DNA from: Neobacillus piezotolerans
GTDB taxonomy: Bacteria; Bacillota; Bacilli; Bacillales; Cytobacillaceae
Reading direction: 5' to 3'
Assembly: GCF_003362805.1 (NCBI RefSeq)
Contig: NZ_QNQT01000008.1
Coordinates: 124,001-188,000 of the forward strand
Length of the DNA stretch: 64,000 bases
How positions within the stretch are numbered: the first letter of the stretch is position 1; every line of letters starts with the position of its first letter. Made by a program: the position numbers and the translations under genes. Of this stretch, positions 26,046 to 34,538 are shown one piece after another. Below the pieces are notes generated by a model, which had not been told where the DNA came from, did no database searches, and worked only from the letters and a program-made list of their open reading frames with translations.

Positions 26046-27002
26046 TTGGCAAACGAAAACCACTTGCCTGATCAGGAAAAACTCGATTGCTTTATGGACC
26101 GGATCAATGCCGGGGAGAAAATCGAGGCGGATGACTGGATGCCCGAAGAATACAGAAAGACGCTCATCAAGCTGATTTCCATGCATGGCATCAGCGAAAT
26201 TATGGGTGCGCTGCCCGAAAAAGAATGGGTTCCTAAAGCTCCATCACTAAAAAGGAAGCTTGGAATCATGGCAAAAGTACAGGACGAAATGGGCCATGGC
26301 CAACTCCTGCTCCGTGTTGCGGAAGACTTGATGAAGCCATATGGGAAAAACCGCGAATCGATTATGGAAGATTTGTTCAGTGGGGAACTGAAATTCCATA
26401 ATGTTTTTCACATGGAAGCTCCAACGTGGGCAGATGCCGGTTTAATCGGCTGGCTAGTCGACGGTGCGGCGATCATCACACAGACGAATATGCTTGATGC
26501 ATCGTACGGCCCATATGCCAGGGCACTGAAGAGGATTTGCGCGGAAGAAGTCTTTCATGCCCAGCACGGTGAATCTATCATCATCGCGCTAGCGGAAGGG
26601 ACGGATGCCCAAAAGGCGATGATCCAGGATTCGATCAACCGCTGGTGGGATTCCCTCCTTATGTTCTTCGGGCCTGGGGATGCTTCAACAACCGGAACTT
26701 CGAAACAGGATATCACGATTAAATACAAAATCCGCACAAAAACGAATGAACAACTGCGGCAGGACTTTTTCACAAAATATATTCCACGCGTGCTGTCCCT
26801 TGGCTTGAAGCTCCCTGATCCTACGATGCGTTTTGACGATATATCGGGACAATGGATTTATCAGCAGCCTGATTGGGGCAGGTTCAAGGAAATTATCAAA
26901 AACAAAGGCCCAAAATCCGAAGAGCGCCTGCGATTAAGGAAAATTTCCTATGAAACAAACGCATGGGTACGCGAAGCCCTGGGTTCGCCTGTTCACTCAT
27001 AG
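26046..27002 (+). CDS. paaA: Phenylacetyl-CoA 1,2-epoxidase catalytic subunit PaaA
   Basis: 318 residues, usual length. PaaA is the catalytic ferritin-like di-iron subunit that, with PaaC, forms the oxygenase core turning phenylacetyl-CoA into its ring 1,2-epoxide. Helix-borne ligand motifs are visible: AKVQDEMGHGQLL near residue 78 and AEEVFHAQHGESI near 170, each a Glu-x2-His type pair, plus conserved FHMEAPTWADAG. Start is a TTG with AGGGAGGGTG upstream. First gene of the paa operon, 52 bases ahead of paaB. Confidence 0.95.
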   Translation: MANENHLPDQEKLDCFMDRINAGEKIEADDWMPEEYRKTLIKLISMHGISEIMGALPEKEWVPKAPSLKRKLGIMAKVQDEMGHGQLLLRVAEDLMKPYGKNRESIMEDLFSGELKFHNVFHMEAPTWADAGLIGWLVDGAAIITQTNMLDASYGPYARALKRICAEEVFHAQHGESIIIALAEGTDAQKAMIQDSINRWWDSLLMFFGPGDASTTGTSKQDITIKYKIRTKTNEQLRQDFFTKYIPRVLSLGLKLPDPTMRFDDISGQWIYQQPDWGRFKEIIKNKGPKSEERLRLRKISYETNAWVREALGSPVHS

Positions 27003-27054
27003 AATCGAAATGTAAAAGACTTAAAGATTGAAATAGAAGGAAGGAGGGGCGCAT

Positions 27055-27429
27055 TTGCAAGAAAACAGCTTTTACCAGGAATATGAAGTATTCAGCAAAC
27101 GAACCGATACTTCCCCAATCCAATACCAATTTTCACTGCTGGCGCCGAATGACGAGCTCGCCCTCATAATGGCGCAGGAAAATTTCATGCGCAGGGAACC
27201 AGTTGCGGATATTTGGGTCGTGAGAAGGTCGGCTATCCGCAAAATGACCGCTGAGGAAAAAGAAACATTAAAGCGCCTGGACAACAAGGATTACCGTAAT
27301 ACAAAGGGGTACGGATACCTGAAAAAGAAATGGCGCCAATACGAACAGGAAATGCTCGACGAGAAGGAAATTATGTCATGGGGAGGCGGTGGTGCACGTG
27401 TCGATCAAGACTCCGGAAATGGCGGCTGA
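27055..27429 (+). CDS. paaB: Phenylacetyl-CoA epoxidase subunit PaaB
   Basis: 124 residues. A small subunit that helps assemble the PaaA-PaaC core. The family is clear from YEVFSKRTDTSPIQYQFSLLAPNDELALIMAQENFMRRE-type order (read in pieces: VFSKRTDTSP, LAPNDELALIMAQENF, RREPVADIWVVRRS). TTG start behind AAGGAGGGG. The last 41 bases overlap the start of paaC, indicating coupled translation. Confidence 0.93.
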   Translation: MQENSFYQEYEVFSKRTDTSPIQYQFSLLAPNDELALIMAQENFMRREPVADIWVVRRSAIRKMTAEEKETLKRLDNKDYRNTKGYGYLKKKWRQYEQEMLDEKEIMSWGGGGARVDQDSGNGG

Positions 27430-28219
27430 ATTACCGGGCTACCGGGAAGCGCTCGCTGAGTTGCTTTACCAGCTGGCCGACGATGACTTCATTGTCGCCT
27501 ACAGGGGCTCCGAGTGGCTTGGCTTGGCCCCGCATATCGAGGAAGACGTCGCATTCTCTTCAATCAGCCAGGATACGATGGGGCATGCTGCCATTTTTTA
27601 TAAGCTGCTTGAGGAATTGGGCGAAGGGAATTTGGACGATCTGGCCCATGGACGGCCGGCCCGGGATCGGAAGAATGCCATTTTGCTAGAATTGGCGAAC
27701 GGAACAGGGACCTATTTGAATGAGCCACGCTACGATTGGGCATTTGCCGTTGTCCGCCATTATTTCTATACTGTGGCCAAAAGGATCAAAATGGCTTCGC
27801 TTATGCGTTCGAGCTATATTCCTCTTGCCGAGGCGGCGGCAAGGGTGAACGTGGAATTGTATTACCACCAGCTCCACTGGAAAACATGGTTCACCCAGCT
27901 GATGGGCGCTGGGGGTGAAGCGGGGCAACGTATGGAGGCCGCTATGGCAAAGGTTTTTGCCGGCTTTGGCGACGTCCTTTCACAAGGAAGCAGGGAAACT
28001 GAATTCACACACCATGGCTTGATCCAAGGAAGCAAGGAAATTACGGAACAATGGATTGAAGGGATGGCACCTGTTTTCTCACAGCTAGGAGCATCCTTGC
28101 CATCCGAATTCGGAATCTCGGAAAATTCCGGCAGAAATGGCGACCACACGCAGGACCTTGAAGACGCGCTCTCTATCCTAAGCGAAGTATACAGATTCGA
28201 CCCTGCGGCAGGCTGGTAG
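27389..28219 (+). CDS. paaC: Phenylacetyl-CoA epoxidase structural subunit PaaC
   Basis: 276 residues, the ferritin-like partner of PaaA. Motifs SQDTMGHAAIFYKLLEELG near residue 55 and AEAAARVNVELYYHQLHWKTW near 150 are typical. Although related to PaaA, PaaC is the non-catalytic structural half. The beginning is ambiguous: GTG codons at 27389, 27392 and 27398 all follow GGGGAGG, inside paaB. I give the first. paaD begins 33 bases after the stop. Confidence 0.93.
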   Translation: MVHVSIKTPEMAAELPGYREALAELLYQLADDDFIVAYRGSEWLGLAPHIEEDVAFSSISQDTMGHAAIFYKLLEELGEGNLDDLAHGRPARDRKNAILLELANGTGTYLNEPRYDWAFAVVRHYFYTVAKRIKMASLMRSSYIPLAEAAARVNVELYYHQLHWKTWFTQLMGAGGEAGQRMEAAMAKVFAGFGDVLSQGSRETEFTHHGLIQGSKEITEQWIEGMAPVFSQLGASLPSEFGISENSGRNGDHTQDLEDALSILSEVYRFDPAAGW

Positions 28220-28251
28220 GCTTTAAAATTCAGTCAAAAGGAATGACTGCT

Positions 28252-28758
28252 GTGGATGCAAACAAACCGCAAGATTCTGTTTTAAAGGAAACAATTTTGA
28301 AAGCGCTTCATTCCGTTATGGACCCGGAAATCCCAACCGTATCGATTATTGACCTTGGAATGCTGCATGATGTGCAGATTTCCGGCTCAAAGGTCCAAAT
28401 ATCGTTAATTCCGACATTCCTCGGGTGCCCCGCGCTGGACATTATCCGAGCAAACACGGAAAAATCGCTGGAAGAAATAAGCTGCCTTACTGAAATTGAC
28501 GTGCACTTCGTTTACAGCGAGATCTGGACGACAGACAGGATTACCGAGTCTGGGCGAATTAGCCTGAAAGAATTCGGGATTGCCCCTCCGCCAAGGCAGC
28601 TTGAGGCCGGTGGATGGGAAGTTGACTGCCCATTTTGCGGTTCCCCCTACACAACACTCGACAATATTTTCGGCCCGACGGCTTGCAGGAGCATCCTGTA
28701 CTGCCGGTCATGCAAAAACCCGTTCGAAGCGATGAAACCAGTATCTACCTTAATGTAA
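28252..28758 (+). CDS. paaD: Epoxidase maturation protein PaaD
   Basis: 168 residues. An MIP18/DUF59 domain (about 15-90: LHSVMDPEIPTVSIIDLGMLHDV) is followed by a C-terminal zinc-ribbon-like region with CPFCGSPYTT and CRSCKNPF. PaaD-type proteins belong to an Fe-S/iron assembly family and are needed for the epoxidase, probably in its maturation. GTG at 28252 is preferred since AAAAGGA lies nine bases away; an ATG nine bases earlier touches that site. A strong hairpin without a U-run follows at 28774. Confidence 0.9.
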   Translation: MDANKPQDSVLKETILKALHSVMDPEIPTVSIIDLGMLHDVQISGSKVQISLIPTFLGCPALDIIRANTEKSLEEISCLTEIDVHFVYSEIWTTDRITESGRISLKEFGIAPPPRQLEAGGWEVDCPFCGSPYTTLDNIFGPTACRSILYCRSCKNPFEAMKPVSTLM

Positions 28759-28773
28759 CGAAAAGGGAATTCA

Positions 28774-28799
28774 GGGCAAAGCCGATAACGGATTTGCCC
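28774..28799 (+). other. Intercistronic hairpin between paaD and the EthD gene
   Basis: GGGCAAA / TTTGCCC with an inner CCG-ataa-CGG, about ten base pairs, not followed by T. It is therefore unlikely to be a terminator and more likely an mRNA processing or stability element. Confidence 0.5.
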
Positions 28800-28825
28800 C
28801 AAAATAAAACAGGGGAGAGAAGAAT

Positions 28826-29134
28826 ATGATTAAAATGATCGCACTTTACAAGCATCCGGAAAACAAGGAAGCGTTTGACGAGCATTATTTTAAAACACAC
28901 GGGCCATTGACCGCGAAAATTCCGGGCCTAAGGAAAATGGATGTAACCCGGATCATCGGCAGCCCGATGGGAGGGGAACCCGCATACTATTTAATGTGCG
29001 AAATGTATTACGATGACATGGCTTCCTTCAAAGCCGCCATGAAGACAGACGAAGCAAGGGCTTCGGGCAAGGATGTAATGGGCTTCGCCGGGGACCTTGT
29101 CACGATGATGATTGGCGAGGAAGTAAATGAGTAA
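28826..29134 (+). CDS. EthD-family protein in the paa operon
   Basis: 102 residues, a ferredoxin-like dimeric alpha-beta barrel protein. It opens MIKMIALYKHPENKEAFDEH and has the family pattern HYFKTHGPLTAKIPGLR. Family members act in ether or aromatic degradation, often with unknown chemistry; some isomerise or cyclise polyketide or aromatic intermediates. It overlaps paaF by eight bases and so is surely co-expressed. It could act on unstable intermediates of ring opening; this is inference. GGGGAGAGAAGAAT precedes the ATG. Confidence 0.8.
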   Translation: MIKMIALYKHPENKEAFDEHYFKTHGPLTAKIPGLRKMDVTRIIGSPMGGEPAYYLMCEMYYDDMASFKAAMKTDEARASGKDVMGFAGDLVTMMIGEEVNE

Positions 29135-29906
29135 GGAATTTTGTTTTATTGAAACTCGAACGGAAGGGCCAGTTGCGTTTATTGAACTGAACCGCCCTGA
29201 AGTCCTGAACGCCCTCAACAGGGGAATGGTCGCCGAAATCCTTGGCGCCATGGAGGATTTCGACAGGGCGGAAGACGTTCGGGCCATTGTCCTGAGCGGT
29301 AAGGGGCGCTGTTTTGCCGCCGGGGCCGATATTGATGAAATGGCCGCCGCGGAATCAATAGATATGGAACTGCTCAATCAATTTACAGATTGGGACCGAT
29401 TGGCATGGATAAAAAAGCCGATCATTGGGGCTGTCCATGGCTTTGCGCTTGGCGGAGCATTCGAACTGGCTTTATGCTGCGACCTGCTTTTTTCTGCGGA
29501 AGATGCGGAGTTCGGATTTCCAGAAGTCCTTCTTGGTGTGATGCCAGGCGCTGGCGGAACGGTCCGGCTGACAAAGCTTGCAGGAAAAACAAAAGCGATG
29601 GAGTGGCTTTTTACGGGGAAGCGAATTTCCGCGAAAGAAGCCCGTGAATTCGGAATTGTCAATCAGGTGTTCGCCCGGGAAACACTTATGGAGGAAACAG
29701 CCCGGTATGCACGCGAGCTTGCAAAGATGCCTCCGCTCTCGGTCAGGTTCATAAAGGAATCAGTTTTAAAGGCGATAGACGCTTCCATTTATGAAGGAAT
29801 GCAGTTCGAACGGAAGAATTTTTCGCTTTTGTTTTCTTCCGAAGACCAAAAAGAAGGCATGAAGGCTTTTATCGAAAAAAGAAAGGCTCAATTTAAAGGC
29901 CGTTAA
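29127..29906 (+). CDS. paaF: Enoyl-CoA hydratase PaaF (2,3-dehydroadipyl-CoA hydratase)
   Basis: 259 residues, crotonase fold. FAAGADIDEMAA near residue 65 (oxyanion hole), HGFALGGAFELALCCDL near 105 and FGFPEVLLGVMPGAGGT near 130 with the catalytic-type Glu are present. In the pathway it hydrates 2,3-dehydroadipyl-CoA to 3-hydroxyadipyl-CoA. Assignment as PaaF rather than a general crotonase rests on the operon. Fourteen bases separate it from paaG. Confidence 0.85.
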   Translation: MSKEFCFIETRTEGPVAFIELNRPEVLNALNRGMVAEILGAMEDFDRAEDVRAIVLSGKGRCFAAGADIDEMAAAESIDMELLNQFTDWDRLAWIKKPIIGAVHGFALGGAFELALCCDLLFSAEDAEFGFPEVLLGVMPGAGGTVRLTKLAGKTKAMEWLFTGKRISAKEAREFGIVNQVFARETLMEETARYARELAKMPPLSVRFIKESVLKAIDASIYEGMQFERKNFSLLFSSEDQKEGMKAFIEKRKAQFKGR

Positions 29907-29920
29907 GGAGGGTACATAGC

Positions 29921-30694
29921 TTGTTTGAAACAGCCATTTACGAAGTGCGCGGGGAGACCGCATGGATTACCCTTAACCGGCCAGATAAACTGAATGCCTT
30001 TACAGCCCAGCTGAATAAGGATGTCGCATCGGCGGTCCGTACAGCCTCAAAGGACAGCTCAGTACGGGCGATTGTGCTTACAGGTGCCGGGAGGGCGTTT
30101 TGTTCGGGACAGGATTTGGGGGACGTGGATGAAAACACCGATTATGGTGACGTCCTCAGGAACCGTTATAACCCAATGGTAATGGAAATTGAGAAATGCG
30201 AAAAACCGATTGTGGCGGCGGTCAACGGAGTCGCGGCAGGGGCAGGGATGAGCCTTGCCCTTGCATGCGATTTCAGGATTTTATCCGAAAAGGCGAGTTT
30301 CCTCCAGGCGTTCATTCATGTCGGGCTTGTCCCGGATGCGGGCAACCTCTATTATTTGCCGCGCCTTATCGGTCATGCGAAAGCGCTTGAGCTCGCGGTT
30401 CTCGGAGAAAAAATTAGCGCCGATGAAGCTTTCAGGCTCGGCCTGGCAACCAAAGTAGTACCTGCTGAGCAGTTTTTGGAAGAATCCGCCGCTTTTGCCG
30501 ACCGGCTCGCCTCAATGCCGACAAAGTCCATTGGCCTGATAAAACGGAACCTGAAGGCCAGCTGGGAATCGGGGATTGAACAATTCCTGGACAGGGATGC
30601 ACAAAGCCAGCGAATCGCCAGCCAGACAGCGGACCATAAAGAAGGGGTCCGGGCATTCCTTGAAAAACGGAAAGCCGCCTTTACAGGAAAATAA
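29921..30694 (+). CDS. paaG: Ring-1,2-epoxyphenylacetyl-CoA isomerase PaaG
   Basis: 257 residues, crotonase fold. FCSGQDLGDVDE near residue 60 and FIHVGLVPDAGNLYYLPRLIG near 130, with the Asp of PDAG, are hallmarks of PaaG. It isomerises the 1,2-epoxide to the oxepin-CoA and later shifts a double bond. TTG start at 29921 with AAGGAGGG upstream. A 73-base gap with a 21-base tandem repeat separates it from the aldehyde dehydrogenase gene. Confidence 0.9.
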   Translation: MFETAIYEVRGETAWITLNRPDKLNAFTAQLNKDVASAVRTASKDSSVRAIVLTGAGRAFCSGQDLGDVDENTDYGDVLRNRYNPMVMEIEKCEKPIVAAVNGVAAGAGMSLALACDFRILSEKASFLQAFIHVGLVPDAGNLYYLPRLIGHAKALELAVLGEKISADEAFRLGLATKVVPAEQFLEESAAFADRLASMPTKSIGLIKRNLKASWESGIEQFLDRDAQSQRIASQTADHKEGVRAFLEKRKAAFTGK

Positions 30695-30710
30695 GGGATT
30701 ACTCTATTAT

Positions 30711-30752
30711 TTTACTAAAAGATAATTCGAATTTACTAAAAGATAATTCGAA
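30711..30752 (+). repeat. Perfect tandem repeat of a 21-base unit before the ALDH gene
   Basis: Two exact, abutting copies (30711-30731 and 30732-30752) of a unit that begins TTTACTAAAA and ends GATAATTCGAA. They end three bases before the AAGGAG ribosome site. AT-rich in an otherwise GC-richer operon. Could be an operator, an internal promoter or a recent slippage duplication. Confidence 0.8.
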
Positions 30753-30767
30753 AAAGGAGCTGGAACG

Positions 30768-32285
30768 ATGTCTACAGTAAAAGAGCAAAAATTTGAGCCT
30801 CTTGCGATGAAACGGGAACTATACCAGCTGATCATCAATGGCGAGCGCGCCGATAGCCATTCCGGAGAAACGTACGCCACCATCAATCCCGCGACTGGCG
30901 AGGAAATTGCCCGTGTCTCGAAAGCTTCCATTGAAGATGCCGAACGTGCGGTTCAGGCCGCCCGGGATGCGTTTAATAACGCTAAATGGCGCCGCTCACC
31001 GGTTAATAAACGTTCCAGGACTCTGAATAAAATTGCCTCAATTATGAGATCCAGGTTCAATGAGCTTGTGGAATTGGAAATTCTTGATACCGGAAAATCT
31101 CTCGCCGCCGCCCAAGGCCAGGTTATGCAGGCAATCGAGGATTTTGAATTTTACGCAGGCGCGATTGTCAGCCACCGCGGCGCGGTCAACAGCATGCCAG
31201 GCGCGTTCCAAAATATTACCGAAAAGGAGCCTGTCGGCGTCTGTGCGCAAATAATCCCATGGAATTATCCGTTGATGATGGCTGCCTGGAAGATCGCCCC
31301 CGCGATTGCGGTCGGTTGTTCGGTAGTCGTAAAACCTGCTTCCCTCACACCTCTGACAGCGATTGTTCTCGGGGAAATCTGCATCGAAGCAGGGGTTCCT
31401 GCTGGAGTCGTCAACATTCTTCCTGGCGCGGGTTCAGAAATCGGCAATTACCTTGTCGAGCACCCGAAGGTCGACAAGGTTGCCTTTACCGGTTCCACGC
31501 CGATCGGGAAGGATATCATGGCAAAGGCATCACAAACGTTGAAACGGGTGACGCTTGAGCTTGGCGGCAAATCGCCGAATATCGTTTTTGACGACGCCGA
31601 TATTGATGCTGCCGTCGACGGATCGCTCTTTGGCATTTTCTACAACAGCGGCCAGTCGTGTGAAGCGCGTTCAAGGCTGTATGTACACGAGAACGTTTAC
31701 GGTGAATTCATGGAAAAATTCATCGCTAAAACAAAAAAGCTCACGCTTGGCAATCCTTTTGAAGCGGGAACCCATGTAGGGGCAATCATTAGCCGCTACC
31801 AGCTGGAGGTGATTGACGGCTATGTGAAATCGGCGCTTGCAGACGGGGCTGTCGCGGAAACCGGCGGACGGGAAGCAACAGTCGAGGGATATGAACAGGG
31901 CTACTGGTATGAGCCCACAATCCTGACAAATGTTAATCACGGCATGAAAGCCGTCCGTGAAGAAATTTTCGGGCCGGTTGTTGTCGTCATGAAATTTTCA
32001 GATGAAAAGGAAGCTATTAAATTGGCGAATGATAGTGAATATGGCCTGGGATCCGCCATCTGGACAAAGGATTACGGCAGGGCGACCAGGGTTTCGAAAC
32101 AAATCCAAGCGGGCATCGTCATGGTCAACTGTCCATTCTCCGCATTCCCGGGAACTCCATTCGGGGGCTATAAGCAATCCGGATTTGGCAGGGAGTTGTC
32201 AATCGAGACACTTGACTTGTATACGGAAACAAAGAGCATTATTTCCTACTACGGTCCCAAGCCATTAAACCCTCTTGGCGTTTAA
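30768..32285 (+). CDS. NAD(P)-dependent aldehyde dehydrogenase of the paa operon
   Basis: 505 residues, standard ALDH. Cofactor-binding IIPWNYPL and VKPASLTPL, the FTGSTPIGKDI loop, LELGGKSPNIVF with the catalytic Glu and NSGQSCEARSR with the catalytic Cys near 305 are present. It may oxidise 3-oxo-5,6-didehydrosuberyl-CoA semialdehyde, the job of the ALDH half of PaaZ, or phenylacetaldehyde. Unlike E. coli PaaZ it lacks the C-terminal MaoC hydratase domain. AAAGGAGC precedes the ATG. Confidence 0.85.
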   Translation: MSTVKEQKFEPLAMKRELYQLIINGERADSHSGETYATINPATGEEIARVSKASIEDAERAVQAARDAFNNAKWRRSPVNKRSRTLNKIASIMRSRFNELVELEILDTGKSLAAAQGQVMQAIEDFEFYAGAIVSHRGAVNSMPGAFQNITEKEPVGVCAQIIPWNYPLMMAAWKIAPAIAVGCSVVVKPASLTPLTAIVLGEICIEAGVPAGVVNILPGAGSEIGNYLVEHPKVDKVAFTGSTPIGKDIMAKASQTLKRVTLELGGKSPNIVFDDADIDAAVDGSLFGIFYNSGQSCEARSRLYVHENVYGEFMEKFIAKTKKLTLGNPFEAGTHVGAIISRYQLEVIDGYVKSALADGAVAETGGREATVEGYEQGYWYEPTILTNVNHGMKAVREEIFGPVVVVMKFSDEKEAIKLANDSEYGLGSAIWTKDYGRATRVSKQIQAGIVMVNCPFSAFPGTPFGGYKQSGFGRELSIETLDLYTETKSIISYYGPKPLNPLGV

Positions 32286-32318
32286 AGCTTTTGAGATAAA
32301 CCAAATACAATAGGCCGG

Positions 32319-32336
32319 GCACCTTGTAAAAGGTGC
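32319..32336 (+). terminator. Weak hairpin between the ALDH gene and paaH
   Basis: GCACCTT-gtaa-AAGGTGC, with a TTTTT run only nine bases further on. It might give partial termination or protect the upstream mRNA; the operon clearly continues. Confidence 0.4.
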
Positions 32337-32376
32337 TTGTCGCTGTTTTTAATAGAAATGAAGAGGGGGGCACGCT

Positions 32377-33243
32377 GTGCGTATGGAAAATGTGGTTGTC
32401 GTTGGATCGGGAGTCATGGGGCGCGGAATTGCCTATGTAAGCGCGGCAGGGGGCTTTCATGTAACATTGGTCGACATCAAGCAGGAACAGCTTGATGCCG
32501 CGAAAGCAGACATCATGTCGATTTTTGAAGGAGCGAAAAAACGGGGCAAGCTAAGCGATTCTGAAATGAACGAGGGAATCGGCAGGCTTACCTATTCAAC
32601 TCAATTGGAGGAAAGCGTTAAAACTGCTGATCTTATTATTGAAGCTGTGCCCGAAGTCCTTTCAATTAAAAAAGACATTTTCGACAGAATCGACCGGCAT
32701 GCTCCGGAACACTGTTATTTCGCGTCTAATACATCGACGATGAGCCCGACGGAAATTGGCTCGTTCACAAACCGGCCGGATAAGGTAATCGCGATGCATT
32801 TTTTCAATCCGGTCCACAAAATGAAGCTTGTCGAAATCATCCGCGGGCTTGAGACGAGTGATGAAACGGCAGATAAAATTAGGCGAGCCGCGGAAAAAAT
32901 GGGTAAGGAAACAGTCGTCGTCAATGAATTTCCCGGATTTGTCACGAGCAGGATCAGCGCACTAGTCGGAAATGAAGCGTTTTATATGCTTCAGGAAGGA
33001 GTCGGCACACCTGAGGAAATCGATAAAGCAATCCGCCTTGGCTTGAATTACCCGATGGGACCCTTTGAACTAGGCGACCTTGTCGGCTTGGATACAAGGC
33101 TAAACAACCTGAGATATCTTCATGAAAAGCTTGGTGAAAAATATCGGCCTGCACCGCTTCTGGAGCAATATGTCAAGGCGGGGCGCCTTGGTAGGAAGAG
33201 CGGCCGGGGAGTGTACGACTATAGCAGCAGGACAGAGTCTTAA
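32377..33243 (+). CDS. paaH: 3-hydroxyacyl-CoA dehydrogenase PaaH
   Basis: 288 residues. NAD-binding VVVGSGVMGRGIAYVSAAGG at the N-terminus, the SNTSTMSPTEI and FFNPVHKMKLVEI catalytic region near 110-145 and a C-terminal helical domain (NYPMGPFELGDLVGLDT). It oxidises 3-hydroxyadipyl-CoA to 3-oxoadipyl-CoA. GTG at 32377 lies six bases from GAGGGGGG; the ATG two codons later is possible. Seventeen bases from paaJ. Confidence 0.88.
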   Translation: MRMENVVVVGSGVMGRGIAYVSAAGGFHVTLVDIKQEQLDAAKADIMSIFEGAKKRGKLSDSEMNEGIGRLTYSTQLEESVKTADLIIEAVPEVLSIKKDIFDRIDRHAPEHCYFASNTSTMSPTEIGSFTNRPDKVIAMHFFNPVHKMKLVEIIRGLETSDETADKIRRAAEKMGKETVVVNEFPGFVTSRISALVGNEAFYMLQEGVGTPEEIDKAIRLGLNYPMGPFELGDLVGLDTRLNNLRYLHEKLGEKYRPAPLLEQYVKAGRLGRKSGRGVYDYSSRTES

Positions 33244-33260
33244 TACTGGGGTGATCAGTT

Positions 33261-34478
33261 TTGAAAAATGGGGAAGCTGTAATCATTGACGCGGTTAGGA
33301 CGCCGATCGGGAAATACAATGGGGCGTTGAAGCAGGTCCGTCCAGATGACCTTGGAGCAATTGTCATTAAAGCCTTAGTTGACCGGAATCCATCAATCAA
33401 TCCGAAGGAAATAGAAGAGGTGGTATTCGGAAACGCCAACCAGGCGGGGGAGGACAACCGGAATGTGGCGAGGATGTCCGCCCTCCTCGCAGGGCTCCCC
33501 GTCGAAGTCGCGGGTACGACAATCAATCGCCTTTGCGGTTCGGGGTTAGACGCGGTCAATTACGCGGCAAGGGCCATATTGGCTGGGGAAGGGGATATCT
33601 TTATCGCCGGAGGGACGGAAAGCATGACCCGTGCGCCATTTGTGATGGCAAAGCCTGAGTCCGGTTTTCCGCGCGGTAATATGGAATTGTTCGATACGAC
33701 GATTGGCTGGCGGTTCATCAACAAAAAGCTGGAGGAACGGTATGGAACTGACAGTATGCCGGAAACTGCCGAAAACGTCGCCCGGGAATACGCAATCAGC
33801 AGGGTGGATCAGGATACATTCGCTTTGCAGAGCCAATTGAAAGCGAAGGCGGCGATGGAAGCTGGGGTTTTCGGGGATGAAATCGTTCCTGTCAAGTTTA
33901 GGGACAAAAAAGGAAACGAGTTCATAGTTGAGCAGGATGAGCATCCACGCGCCGATCCAACGTTCGAAAAGCTCGGGAAGCTGAAGCCATTATTCCCGGG
34001 CGGAACGGTTACGGCCGGCAATGCATCGGGTGTAAATGACGGTGCTTCGGCCCTTTTATTAATGAGTTCTGAAAAAGCGGAAGCGCTTGGCCTAAAACCG
34101 CTTGCCAAATACATTGCATCTGCGTCGGCCGGACTTGAACCGAGAGTTATGGGGCTTGGCCCGATTGCGGCCGTTAGGAAGGCGCTCCAGCGGGCTGGCC
34201 TGCATCCGGAAGATATCGGCCTTTGCGAGCTGAACGAGGCATTCGCCTCCCAATCGCTCGCCTGTATAAAGGAAATGGGTATCGACCCTGAAAAAATCAA
34301 CGTGAACGGCGGAGCCATCGCATTCGGCCATCCTCTTGGCGCTAGCGGAGCACGCATCCTTACCACCCTGGTACACGAAATGAAAAGGCGGGGCACCCGC
34401 TACGGACTAGCCACGATGTGTGTCGGGGTTGGCCAGGGTATCGCTTCCATTGTCGAGCGCCCTGATCGATTCTATTGA
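33261..34478 (+). CDS. paaJ: 3-oxoadipyl-CoA thiolase PaaJ
   Basis: 405 residues, thiolase fold. The nucleophilic Cys is in [13 protein letters not shown] near residue 92, the second-half motifs are [17 protein letters not shown] (His) and [10 protein letters not shown] (Cys). PMETAENVA-type and [18 protein letters not shown] stretches match the PcaF/PaaJ subgroup. It releases acetyl-CoA and succinyl-CoA in the last Paa step. TTG start behind GGGGTGATCAG. Its stop codon overlaps a TTGACT that may be the -35 of paaX. Confidence 0.9.
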   Translation: MKNGEAVIIDAVRTPIGKYNGALKQVRPDDLGAIVIKALVDRNPSINPKEIEEVVFGNANQAGEDNRNVARMSALLAGLPVEVAGTTINRLCGSGLDAVNYAARAILAGEGDIFIAGGTESMTRAPFVMAKPESGFPRGNMELFDTTIGWRFINKKLEERYGTDSMPETAENVAREYAISRVDQDTFALQSQLKAKAAMEAGVFGDEIVPVKFRDKKGNEFIVEQDEHPRADPTFEKLGKLKPLFPGGTVTAGNASGVNDGASALLLMSSEKAEALGLKPLAKYIASASAGLEPRVMGLGPIAAVRKALQRAGLHPEDIGLCELNEAFASQSLACIKEMGIDPEKINVNGGAIAFGHPLGASGARILTTLVHEMKRRGTRYGLATMCVGVGQGIASIVERPDRFY

Positions 34479-34524
34479 CTTGTTTGGAAAAATCAGAAAC
34501 AATCGTAGTGTGAAAAATCAGAAA
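34475..34524 (+). promoter_or_regulatory. Candidate paaX promoter with two direct repeats
   Basis: TTGACT (34475), 17 bases, AACAAT (34498) is a weak promoter match. GAAAAATCAGAAA occurs at 34487-34499 and again at 34512-34524, flanking and following the -10 and overlapping the ribosome site. A possible autoregulatory site. Confidence 0.35.
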
Positions 34525-34538
34525 AGGTGTGCAGAACT

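Noticed and set aside
28297-28310. TGAAAGCGCTTCA in paaD considered as a cre site
   Set aside because: Deviates from the cre consensus at its last positions and lies inside coding sequence well away from a promoter.
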